In this document: in pieces, positions 35,182 to 42,916 of the stretch
Position numbering within the stretch: position 1 is the first letter of the stretch
Layout: every line of letters starts with the position of its first letter
The notes under the pieces: model-generated
What the model was told of the DNA's origin: nothing
What the model saw: the letters and a program-made list of their open reading frames with translations, nothing else
Databases searched by the model: none
Source: CAYLUN01 sp964386865
Lineage (GTDB): Bacteria > Verrucomicrobiota > Kiritimatiellia > RFP12 > UBA1067
Assembly: GCA_964386865.1 (NCBI GenBank)
Contig: CAYLUN010000016.1
Coordinates: 21,037 to 85,036 of the forward strand
Length of the DNA: 64,000 nucleotides
Direction of reading: 5' to 3'
Program-made: the position numbers and the translations under genes

Positions 35182-36528
35182 ATGCGCTACATCCTTCACA
35201 CCTACGGCTGCCAGATGAACGTCCGCGACTCCGAGGCCGTCGGCGCCATGCTGGAAGCCTCCGGCCACACCCCGGCCCGCGACGAGAGCGAGGCCGACCT
35301 CGTCGTCGTCAACACCTGCAGCGTTCGCGGCAAGGCCGAAGACAAAGCACTCGGCAAGCTCGGGCTTCTCTGCGCCTCCAAGCGCGAGCGGCCCGGGCGC
35401 GTCATCGGCGTCATGGGCTGCATGGCCCAGCGCCTCGGCGACGGCATTTTCGACCGGATACCCGCCCTCGACTTTTCCGTCGGCACGCGCCGCTGCGGCG
35501 CCATCCCGCGCCTCGTGGCCCGCGTGCAGGCAGGCGAGACTAACCTCAGCGAGATTTCGCGGCCAGACGACGCGCCCGACGTGCCTGACGCCCACACCGA
35601 GGCTGGCTTCTCAGCCTTCATCACGATCCTGCTCGGCTGCAACCGCCGCTGCGCCTACTGCATCGTGCCCGACGTGCGCGGCCCAGAATACAGCCGGCCC
35701 GCCCGCGAGGTCGTGGCGGAAATCGCAGCCCTCGCCCGCCACGGCGTGCGCGAGGTCACCCTTCTCGGACAGAGCGTGATGAACTACGGCCGCGCCAATT
35801 CGACCTGGCTTGCAGCAGACCCGGCCAGCCCGCTCGGCTACACGGAGCCCTTCGCGCGCCTCCTCGAAGCCGTCGCCGCCATACCCGGCATCCTGCGCGT
35901 CCGCTTCACGTCCGGGCACCCGTCGGGCTGCACCGGGCAGCTCGTGCATGCGGTGGCGAGCCTGCCGCAAGTCTGCCCCCACCTCCACCTGCCCGTCCAG
36001 TCGGGCTCCGACCGCATCCTGGCCCTCATGCGGCGCGGCTACACCCGCGCCGACTACCTCGACGCCGCGCGCCGCTTGCGCGCCGCGCGGCCCGGCTTCG
36101 CCCTCACGACCGACGTCATCGTGGGGTTTCCCGGCGAGACGCCCGAGGACTTTGAAGCCACGCGCTCCCTGATGGCGGAGGCCGACTTCGACAACGCGTT
36201 TATCTTCAAGTACTCGCCGCGGCCCGGCACGCCCGCCGCCGCCTGGGACGACGACGTGCCCGAAGCGGAGAAGATGCGCCGCAACCAGGTGCTGCTCGAA
36301 GACCAGGATCTGCGCGGCCTCGCGGTGAACCAGCGGCTCGTCGGAAGCGTGCAGGAGGTGCTCGTCGAAGGGCCCTCCCTGCGCAACGCCGCCCGCTGGT
36401 CCGGCCGCTCGCCCGGCAACAAGATCGTAGTCTTCGAGCCCCCAGCCGGACTTCAGCCCGGCACGCTCGCGCGCATCCGCATCGCGCGCGCGGCGCCGCA
36501 GACGCTCTACGGTGACGTCGTCCTATGA
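35182..36528 (+). CDS. miaB: tRNA-2-methylthio-N6-dimethylallyladenosine synthase
   Basis: The 448-residue enzyme has the UPF0004 cluster cysteines Cys10 (YGCQMN), Cys46 (NTCSVR) and Cys80 (MGCMAQ), and the radical-SAM triad Cys153, Cys157 and Cys160 (GCNRRCAYC). A C-terminal TRAM-like domain begins about residue 370. It methylthiolates i6A37 of tRNAs reading UNN codons. The YGCQMN and VRG-x-A motifs fit MiaB better than MtaB or RimO. Its stop overlaps the start of the RlmD-like methyltransferase, so two RNA-modification enzymes are co-produced. Confidence 0.93.
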   Translation: MRYILHTYGCQMNVRDSEAVGAMLEASGHTPARDESEADLVVVNTCSVRGKAEDKALGKLGLLCASKRERPGRVIGVMGCMAQRLGDGIFDRIPALDFSVGTRRCGAIPRLVARVQAGETNLSEISRPDDAPDVPDAHTEAGFSAFITILLGCNRRCAYCIVPDVRGPEYSRPAREVVAEIAALARHGVREVTLLGQSVMNYGRANSTWLAADPASPLGYTEPFARLLEAVAAIPGILRVRFTSGHPSGCTGQLVHAVASLPQVCPHLHLPVQSGSDRILALMRRGYTRADYLDAARRLRAARPGFALTTDVIVGFPGETPEDFEATRSLMAEADFDNAFIFKYSPRPGTPAAAWDDDVPEAEKMRRNQVLLEDQDLRGLAVNQRLVGSVQEVLVEGPSLRNAARWSGRSPGNKIVVFEPPAGLQPGTLARIRIARAAPQTLYGDVVL

Positions 36529-37760
36529 CCACCGGCGACACGTTCACCTGCCGCATCGAGTCCCTCGCCTACGGCGGCGACGGCGTCGCGCGGGTCGATG
36601 GCCGCGTGGTCTTCATCCCAGAAACCGCACCCGGCGAAACGGTCGTCGCCCGCGCCGCGCAAGTGAAGAAGAGCTTCGCCCGCGCCGAGCTGTCCGAACT
36701 CGTCACGGCCTCCGCCGACCGCATCTTCCCCTGCTGCCGCGTTTCCGACCCCGAGGCGGACGCCCCCCGCCGCGTGCCGGGCTGCGTCTATGACCACCTC
36801 GCCTACAGCGCCGAGCTTCAGGCCAAGACGAGCCAGCTCGAAGCCTTCCTCGGCCGCCTGACTCGGCCGACCGAGCCGCCCCTGCTTCCTCCGTTCGCAG
36901 CCCCCTCGCCGCTCCACTACCGCAACAAGATCGTCCTGCACACCGCCCGCGGAGGCGAGGGGCTGCGCCTCGGCTACCGGCAGGAGCCGTCGCACCGGGT
37001 GCTCGACCTCCCCGCCTGCCCCCTGGCCTGCGACGCCATCAACGGCGCCCTCGCCTCCCTGCGCAGCTCCAGCAGCTTCGCCGCCCTTCCCGACCGCGCG
37101 AACGTGACGTTTCGGCACACGCCTCACGACGGCTGCTTCTGGTGGGCCGAGGGCGCGGCGCCGCACGGGGCCTGCCCAGACATGCTCACCGAAATCAGCC
37201 CGGTCGGCCCTCTGCTCGTTCCGCGCGAGGGCTTCTACCAAGTCAACCCCGTCGCCAGCGACGCGCTGGTCAGCACCGTCGCCGCCTGGTTTGCCGAATC
37301 GACGGGCCAGCCCGAAGTCCTCGACCTCTACTGCGGCGTCGGCGTTTTCGGGTTCGCCTGCCTAGCCGCGGGCGGCACCCGCCTGACCGGCGTCGAATCA
37401 GGCCGCGCCGCCGTCTCTGCCGCCCGCCTGAACGCAAAGTCCCTAGGCCACGCCGCCACCTTCCTCTGCCACGCGCTCGGCCATGAGCCGGCCGCGCTCA
37501 GCCGCCTCCTCGGCGACCCCCGCCGCACCACCGCGCTCGTCGACCCCCCTCGGGAGGGTCTCGCGCCCGACATCGCCCGCGCCCTCGCCGACAGCGGCAT
37601 CGCCCGCATCCTCTACATCTCCTGCGACCCCGCCACGCTGGCGCGCGACCTCGCGATCCTGCTCGCGGGCGGCCGCTACCGCCTGCTCCGCGCGCGCCTT
37701 TTCGACCTCTTTCCCCGCACCGCTCACTTCGAGACACTCGTCGAGCTCGCCCGGCTTTGA
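36525..37760 (+). CDS. TrmA/RlmD-family RNA uracil-C5 methyltransferase
   Basis: Residues 1-60 are a TRAM RNA-binding domain (ESLAYGGDGVARVDGRVVF). The methyltransferase half shows the SAM motif DLYCGVGVFGFACLA, DPPREGL, and the catalytic cysteine in YISCDPATLARDL. At 411 residues it is slightly short for RlmD. The usual Fe-S cluster signature (Cx5CGGC) is altered: only Cys70, Cys71 and Cys87 remain in that region, so the cluster may be absent or differently bound. Site choice (23S U1939, U747 or tRNA U54) cannot be decided. It overlaps miaB by ATGA and is followed by a stem-loop with six Ts. Confidence 0.88.
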   Translation: MTTGDTFTCRIESLAYGGDGVARVDGRVVFIPETAPGETVVARAAQVKKSFARAELSELVTASADRIFPCCRVSDPEADAPRRVPGCVYDHLAYSAELQAKTSQLEAFLGRLTRPTEPPLLPPFAAPSPLHYRNKIVLHTARGGEGLRLGYRQEPSHRVLDLPACPLACDAINGALASLRSSSSFAALPDRANVTFRHTPHDGCFWWAEGAAPHGACPDMLTEISPVGPLLVPREGFYQVNPVASDALVSTVAAWFAESTGQPEVLDLYCGVGVFGFACLAAGGTRLTGVESGRAAVSAARLNAKSLGHAATFLCHALGHEPAALSRLLGDPRRTTALVDPPREGLAPDIARALADSGIARILYISCDPATLARDLAILLAGGRYRLLRARLFDLFPRTAHFETLVELARL

Positions 37761-37761
37761 C

Positions 37762-37781
37762 ACGTGTTTGACACGTTTTTT
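37762..37781 (+). terminator. rho-independent terminator of the AsmA-like/miaB/RlmD-like operon
   Basis: ACGTGT (37762-37767), TTG loop, ACACGT (37771-37776), then a run of Ts to 37781, starting 2 nt after the stop codon. The stem is short, so strength is modest. Confidence 0.5.
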
Positions 37782-37791
37782 GCCGCGCTCG

Positions 37792-37821
37792 TTGACGCCG
37801 GCCACCTCTATTTACTACACT
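37792..37821 (+). promoter_or_regulatory. candidate promoter of the peptide ABC transporter operon
   Basis: TTGACG (37792-37797), 18 bp, TACACT (37816-37821). The start codon at 37832 is only 10 nt beyond the -10, so the message would be nearly leaderless, and no Shine-Dalgarno is visible. Confidence 0.45.
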
Positions 37822-37831
37822 TCACGTAGCG

Positions 37832-38872
37832 ATGGATCGCCTTTCTTACCTGACCCGCCGTCTCCTGCTCGTTATCCCCACCTTTCTGGGCATCACGGTC
37901 GTCTGTTTTGCCCTGACCCGTCTTCTTCCCGGCGGCCCGGTCGACATCCACCTGATGAAGATGCGAAACATCGGCGGCGTAGAGAGCCGCGGCGGAGCGG
38001 GCGTCACGCAGGTCACAGAGGAGTACCGGAAGGAGCTCAACACGCAGTTCGGCTTCGACCGCCCCGTCCACATCCAGTACTGGGACTGGCTGGTCAAGAA
38101 CCGCATGGGCATGCGCGTCCACTCGTACAGCTACCCCAACCGCACGGCGTGGCAGCTCATCTCTTCGCGCATGCCCGTGTCGCTCTGGTTCGGCCTCATC
38201 AGCTTCGTCCTCAGCTACCTCATCTGCGTTCCGCTCGGAATCGCCAAGGCTCTGCGCCACAGGCAGGCCTTCGACGCCCTTTCGAGCCTGGCCGTCTTCG
38301 CGGCGTACGCGATTCCGGCCTTTGCGCTCGGCATGGTGCTCAAGATGCTTTTCTGCGGCACCGTCGAAGGCCTGCTCGACGTTTTCCCTCTCGGCGGCTT
38401 CGAGTCTGACTTCGCTGAAGCGCCGTCGGCGCTCGGACGCCTGGCCGACCGCGCCTGGCACATGGCCCTGCCCGTGACCTGCTACGTGGCCTGCGATTTC
38501 GCCGTGCTCACGCTGATCATGAAGAACTCGCTGCTCGATCAGATCGCCAGCGACTACGTGCGCACCGTGCTGGCCAAGGGCGCGAGCCGCCAGCGCGCGA
38601 TCTGGGGCCACGCCCTCCGCAACGCGCTCATTCCCATCGCCACCGGCTTCGGCTCGGTTCTCGGCGTGCTCTTCGCCGGCTCGATCATCATTGAAACCAT
38701 CTTTGAAATCCCAGGTATGGGCCGCCTGAGCTGGGACGCGCTCACCGGGCGCGATTACGCCGTTTTCATGGCCCTGCTCGCGCTCACCGCCGTGCTCCAG
38801 CTGGTCGGCAACCTGCTCTCCGATTTCTGCTATATGCTCATCGACCCACGCATCCATTTCGGCAAGTCATGA
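37832..38872 (+). CDS. oligopeptide-type ABC transporter permease (YejB/DppB-like)
   Basis: The 346-residue protein begins YLTRRLLLVIPTFLGITVV, the typical N-terminus of YejB/DppB permeases, followed by RLLPGGPVD and a periplasmic loop. Six membrane spans are expected. The ABC coupling region is visible as YVRTVLAKGASRQRAIWGHALRNALIPI, read here as the usual EAA-like loop. It imports peptides or similar solutes with the next two genes. Its TGA overlaps the ATG of the second permease. No substrate-binding protein gene lies in this operon, so specificity is unknown; the length fits YejB better than DppB. Confidence 0.92.
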   Translation: MDRLSYLTRRLLLVIPTFLGITVVCFALTRLLPGGPVDIHLMKMRNIGGVESRGGAGVTQVTEEYRKELNTQFGFDRPVHIQYWDWLVKNRMGMRVHSYSYPNRTAWQLISSRMPVSLWFGLISFVLSYLICVPLGIAKALRHRQAFDALSSLAVFAAYAIPAFALGMVLKMLFCGTVEGLLDVFPLGGFESDFAEAPSALGRLADRAWHMALPVTCYVACDFAVLTLIMKNSLLDQIASDYVRTVLAKGASRQRAIWGHALRNALIPIATGFGSVLGVLFAGSIIIETIFEIPGMGRLSWDALTGRDYAVFMALLALTAVLQLVGNLLSDFCYMLIDPRIHFGKS

Positions 38873-40479
38873 TGTGCCGCCTCGCCATACGCCTCACGCC
38901 GCTGACGCGCAAGCGCGTTCAGAGCTTCCTGCGCATCCGACGTGCGCGCTGGGCGCTCGCCGCGCTTGTCGCGCTCTTCGGCGTGAGCCTCGCCTCCGAG
39001 CTGCTCTGCAACGGTCGGCCGCTCTACCTGCGCGTCGGCGAGCGGCATTTCTTCCCCGCCTTCCAGAGCCTCACCTCGCGCGATCTGCTCGGCCCGCAAG
39101 CGGACGCCACGCGCGTAAACTACGCGGCCTTCGTCGCCTCGCCCCGCTTCGCTTCGGAGCCTCGCAGCCGCGTCCTCTGGGCGCCCGTCCCCTACGGGCC
39201 GAACGACGTGATCGACGCCTCCAAGCTGGACTCGCGCCGCACCGTGAAGGTCTCGGTGGTGCCGGAAGCGCACGTCGCCCGTCTGAACCTGCGCGCCGAC
39301 GGAGCGCTGATCCGCCCCGTCGGCTGCGAGCCTTTCTTCCCCGGCGCGGCGGGCGCCGAGGGGCTGCGTCTGGCCGCGCATTGGCGCCTGCCTGACGAGC
39401 TGTCCGCTGCGCTGGCCGAGCGCTTCGCGGGCCGCGCCGCGCGCGCGCGCAGCTTCCTCATCGAACACGCGACGCGGGCCGGCTTCCGCGCGCGCGTGAC
39501 GCTCCCCGAGACGCAGGCCCGCCCGGCTCCGCCCGACTCCGTGCGACTCGTGCTGCGCCAGAGCGAGCCGCCGGACCTGCCGTTCCAACTGCGCTTCCGG
39601 CGCGACGCGACGGGCTCGGCCCGTCCCGTTCACGAGCGCAGCTGGCGCGAAATCCCCTCGGGCAGCCAGGCCGAAATCGCCGCGCTCGCGGCAGAGGGCT
39701 TCGCTGGCACCGCGCCGTCGGCGACGGTCGCCTGGAAAGGGCGACGCGCCTCCGTCTCCTGCGCCCTAGACGAGATCGCCTGGCCCTATCCGCCTGTCAG
39801 CGGGCACTGGATGGGCATTGACTCCGCCGGTCGCGACGTGCTCGCGCGCGTGCTGTACGGCATGCGCATCGCGCTGTGCTTCGGCCTCCTGCTGGCGGCA
39901 TGGGCCATGGTCTTCGGCCTCCTGGTCGGCGCGGCGCAGGGCTATTTCGGCGGCTGGGTGGACATCGCCGGCCAGCGCGTAACCGAGATCTGGAGCGCGC
40001 TCCCCTTCCTCTACGTCATGATCTTCGTCGGCGCGGCGCTGGGGCGCAGCTTCACGGTCCTGCTCGTCTGCTACGGCCTGTTCAATTGGATCACCATCTC
40101 GTACTACATGCGCGCCGAATTCCTGCGTCTGCGCCACCTGACATTCGTGGAGGCGGCCCGCTGCCAGGGCCTCTCTGCCGCCCGCATCATCTTCAGCCAC
40201 ATCCTACCTAACGCGCTCACGCCGCTGATCACCCTCTTTCCCTTCAACCTCGTCGGGGCGATCGCTTCTCTCGCCGTGCTCGACTTCCTGGGGTTTGGCC
40301 TCCCGCCTCTCACCCCTAGCTGGGGCGAGCTGCTCCAGCAGGCGCAGATGTTCCGCTGGGCCTGGTGGCTCATCCTCTTCCCCTCGCTCGCCCTCTTCAC
40401 CGTCATGCTGCTGACGGTCCTGGTCGGCGAGGGCCTGCGCGACGCCTTCGACCCGCGACAGCAGACTAAACTCGAATGA
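38869..40479 (+). CDS. oligopeptide-type ABC transporter permease (YejE/DppC-like)
   Basis: This 536-residue subunit is much longer than DppC (about 300) because of a large extracytoplasmic insert between the first membrane span (about 25-45) and the permease core that starts near residue 315. An insert at this point is known in YejE-type permeases but seems unusually large here (about 270 residues). The core contains HWMGIDSAGRDVLARVLYGM, the transport segment and the EAA-like loop YMRAEFLRLRHLTFVEAARCQGL. It overlaps the first permease gene and pairs with it in the membrane. Confidence 0.9.
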   Translation: MMCRLAIRLTPLTRKRVQSFLRIRRARWALAALVALFGVSLASELLCNGRPLYLRVGERHFFPAFQSLTSRDLLGPQADATRVNYAAFVASPRFASEPRSRVLWAPVPYGPNDVIDASKLDSRRTVKVSVVPEAHVARLNLRADGALIRPVGCEPFFPGAAGAEGLRLAAHWRLPDELSAALAERFAGRAARARSFLIEHATRAGFRARVTLPETQARPAPPDSVRLVLRQSEPPDLPFQLRFRRDATGSARPVHERSWREIPSGSQAEIAALAAEGFAGTAPSATVAWKGRRASVSCALDEIAWPYPPVSGHWMGIDSAGRDVLARVLYGMRIALCFGLLLAAWAMVFGLLVGAAQGYFGGWVDIAGQRVTEIWSALPFLYVMIFVGAALGRSFTVLLVCYGLFNWITISYYMRAEFLRLRHLTFVEAARCQGLSAARIIFSHILPNALTPLITLFPFNLVGAIASLAVLDFLGFGLPPLTPSWGELLQQAQMFRWAWWLILFPSLALFTVMLLTVLVGEGLRDAFDPRQQTKLE

Positions 40480-40500
40480 AGCCCGACACCTCACCAGCCG

Positions 40501-40523
40501 CTGAACCGTGAACCGCTGAACCT
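40501..40523. repeat. short heptamer-like intergenic repeat (TGAACCG type)
   Basis: TGAACCG is present twice in tandem (40502-40515), followed after one base by TGAACCT. It lies between the second permease and the ATPase gene. Confidence 0.4.
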
Positions 40524-40549
40524 CCCCCAACCTCTCCGACACTTAACCC

Positions 40550-41512
40550 ATGCTTCTCTCCATCACAGACCTCCGCATCCAGTTCGAGACGGACGGGCAG
40601 CGTGTCCACGCCGTGGACGGCGTGTCGCTCACGCTCGACCGCGGACAGGTGCTCGGCCTCGTAGGCGAATCCGGCTGCGGCAAGACGGCCACGGCCCTGA
40701 GCATCCCCCGCCTGCTGCCCATGCCCCCCGCCCTCATCGCCGGCGGCGCCGTGCGCCTCGACGGCCGCGAGCTGCTCGGCCTGCCGCTTCCGGAGCTAAG
40801 ACGTATCCGCGGAGCCAAGATCGGCGTGATCTTTCAGGATCCCATGACCTCGCTCTCGCCGCTGCACCGCGTAGGCCGCCAGCTCGAAGAGGCTGTCCGG
40901 CTGCACCGAGACACCTCTCCAGCCTCCGCGCGTGCGGCCGCGCTGGAGTGGCTCGGGCGCGTCGGAATACCGGATCCGGCCGCCCGCGCGCTGGCCTACC
41001 CGCACGAACTCTCGGGCGGCATGCAGCAGCGCGTCATGATCGCCATGGGACTCATCCTCGAGCCCGACCTCATCATCGCCGACGAGCCCACGACCGCGCT
41101 GGACGTCACGATCCAAGCACAAGTGCTGTCCCTCATGCGCCGGCTGCACCGCAAGAACTCAGGTCTCCTGCTCATTACGCACGACATGGGTGTTGTCGCG
41201 CAGATGGCCACTCACATCGCGGTGATGTACGCCGGGCAGATCGTCGAGCAAGCCGAAGCCAGCGACTTCTTTGCGCAGCCGCTCCACCCGTATTCGGTGG
41301 CGCTGCTTGAAGCCCTGCCTTCAGCCGCCACGCGCGGCAAGCGGCTCAACGCGATTCCGGGCCAGGTGCCCTCTGCCGGCCAGCGCCCCTCTGGCTGCCG
41401 CTTCCACGACCGCTGCGCCCGCGCGCGCCCCGCTTGCGCCCACGCGCCGCCCGCGCTTCTTTCCTGCGGCACGCGCCTCGTCCGCTGCCCGTACGCGGCG
41501 GTCACGGAGTGA
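40550..41512 (+). CDS. oligopeptide ABC transporter ATP-binding protein (OppD/DppD-like)
   Basis: The 320-residue ATPase has Walker A GESGCGKT (41-48), the Q-loop in IFQDPMTSL, the signature LSGGMQQRV, Walker B LIIADEPTTALD and the switch histidine in LLITHDMG. The C-terminal OppD/DppD extension with cysteines (GCRFHDRCARARPACAHAPP) marks a D-type subunit. The usual partner OppF/DppF is absent: a strong terminator follows directly. Either this ATPase works as a homodimer or the second ATPase and the binding protein are encoded elsewhere. Confidence 0.93.
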   Translation: MLLSITDLRIQFETDGQRVHAVDGVSLTLDRGQVLGLVGESGCGKTATALSIPRLLPMPPALIAGGAVRLDGRELLGLPLPELRRIRGAKIGVIFQDPMTSLSPLHRVGRQLEEAVRLHRDTSPASARAAALEWLGRVGIPDPAARALAYPHELSGGMQQRVMIAMGLILEPDLIIADEPTTALDVTIQAQVLSLMRRLHRKNSGLLLITHDMGVVAQMATHIAVMYAGQIVEQAEASDFFAQPLHPYSVALLEALPSAATRGKRLNAIPGQVPSAGQRPSGCRFHDRCARARPACAHAPPALLSCGTRLVRCPYAAVTE

Positions 41513-41519
41513 TAACAAA

Positions 41520-41549
41520 AAAAGCCCGCCGGAAAACCGGCGGGCTTTT
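41520..41549. terminator. strong bidirectional terminator between transporter operon and ilvC
   Basis: A 13-bp perfect stem (41520-41532 with 41537-41549), GC-rich core GCCCGCCGG, AAAA loop, with A-run on the left and T-run on the right, so it can end transcription from both the plus-strand operon and the convergent ilvC. Confidence 0.9.
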
Positions 41550-41584
41550 CTCAGGCGCGCTCATCCGCGCCCGGGAGGCGAGCC

Positions 41585-42685
41585 TCAGTTCGCGCTGCGG
41601 CCTTTGACGCCGGCGGCCTTCTCGGCGCCGACCTTGGCCTTCTCGTGCGGACGCAGCGAGCGCACCGCGGCGCCGGCCGTCCACATCTCCGAGTCGCGCA
41701 TGACCTTCAGCTCCGCGTCGAGCTTCTGCTTGTAGTCCGCCGTGCCGCAGACCTTGATCACGTGCTTGGCCTCCTTCTGGGTCTTCACGGCCTTGTACAG
41801 GTCGTTGAAGACCGGGAGGGTCGCCTTCTTGAACTTCGGCTTCCAGTCCAACGCGCCGCGCTGGGCAGTAGCCGAGCAGTTCGAGTACATCCAGTCCATG
41901 CCGTTCTCGTCGACCAGGCGCACGAGGCTCTGCGTCAGCTCCTCGACCGTCTCGTTGAACGCCTCGGACGGGCTGTGGCCGTTCTTGCGGAGCACGTCGT
42001 ACTGGGCTTCCATGATGCCCGCCAGCGCACCCATCAGCACGCCGCGCTCGCCCACGAGGTCAGAGGTGACCTCATGCTCGAACGTCGTCGGGAAGAGGTA
42101 GCCCGAGCCCACGCCGATGCCGATCGCCAGCGCGCGGTCCAGAGCCTTGCCGGTCGCGTCCTGCGCCACGGCGAAGCTGGAGTTGATGCCGACGCCCGCG
42201 AGGAAGTTGCGGCGCACCGAGGTGCCCGAGCCCTTCGGCGCGACCAAGATCACGTCCACGTCCGGGCCGGCCTTCACGGTCGTCAGCTTGCGGTACACAT
42301 AGCCGAAGCCGTGCGAGAAATAGAGCGCTTTGCCGGCGGTGAGATACGGCGCCACGCGCGGCCACACCTGCTTGATTGCCGCGTCGTTCACCAGCATCAT
42401 GATGATCGTGGCCTTCTCGCAGGCCTCCTCGATATCGAACAGCGACGTGCCGGGCTTGAAGCCGTCCTTCACGGCGCGCTTCCAGTCGTTCGCGAACCGC
42501 TTGTCCTGACCGACAATAACGTTGATGCCGTTGTCGCGCATGTTCAGCGACTGGGCAGGCCCCTGTACGCCGTACCCAATGACGGCGATGACCTCGCTCT
42601 TCAGAACCTTCTGCGCCTTCTTCAGGGGGTATTCCTTGCGGGTGACGACGGTTTCGACAACGCCGCCAAAATCGATCTTGGCCAT
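41585..42685 (-). CDS. ilvC: ketol-acid reductoisomerase
   Basis: The 366-residue enzyme has the nucleotide-binding loop VIGYGVQGPAQSL, HGFGYVY, APKGSGTSVRRNF and the metal-site helix EHEVTSDLVGERGVLMG. It performs the isomeroreduction step of valine, leucine and isoleucine synthesis using NADPH. FGGVVETVVTRKEYP and the sequence type resemble the Bacteroidetes/PVC form rather than the short enterobacterial-independent type. The C-terminus ends in a Lys/Ala-rich tail (HEKAKVGAEKAAGVKG) of unknown role. GAGGAG lies 9 nt before the ATG. It has its own promoter and stands alone. Confidence 0.95.
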   Translation of the reverse strand: MAKIDFGGVVETVVTRKEYPLKKAQKVLKSEVIAVIGYGVQGPAQSLNMRDNGINVIVGQDKRFANDWKRAVKDGFKPGTSLFDIEEACEKATIIMMLVNDAAIKQVWPRVAPYLTAGKALYFSHGFGYVYRKLTTVKAGPDVDVILVAPKGSGTSVRRNFLAGVGINSSFAVAQDATGKALDRALAIGIGVGSGYLFPTTFEHEVTSDLVGERGVLMGALAGIMEAQYDVLRKNGHSPSEAFNETVEELTQSLVRLVDENGMDWMYSNCSATAQRGALDWKPKFKKATLPVFNDLYKAVKTQKEAKHVIKVCGTADYKQKLDAELKVMRDSEMWTAGAAVRSLRPHEKAKVGAEKAAGVKGRSAN

Positions 42686-42769
42686 ATTCCGTTACTCCTC
42701 AGTTGACAAACGATTCCGCACCGCCATACAGGCGCGCAGACCAAACAGTCCGGCGGAAAAACGCGTACT

Positions 42770-42797
42770 ATAATACCACCTTGGGTGACTGACGCAA
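42770..42797 (-). promoter_or_regulatory. candidate ilvC promoter
   Basis: Minus strand TTGCGT (42797-42792), 16 bp, TATTAT (42775-42770), about 80 nt before the ilvC start. I see no attenuator-like branched-chain leader peptide in the 5' region. Confidence 0.5.
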
Positions 42798-42916
42798 GCG
42801 CTTAATCGCGTGAGTTTCAGGGCCATTCGAAAGCGAGAAGGCCTGGTTGCCGTCACGTTTCGGATCCGAGGCGCCACAGGAAACCCGTATCCGAAGGCGT
42901 GCGGAAGGGGCCGCCG

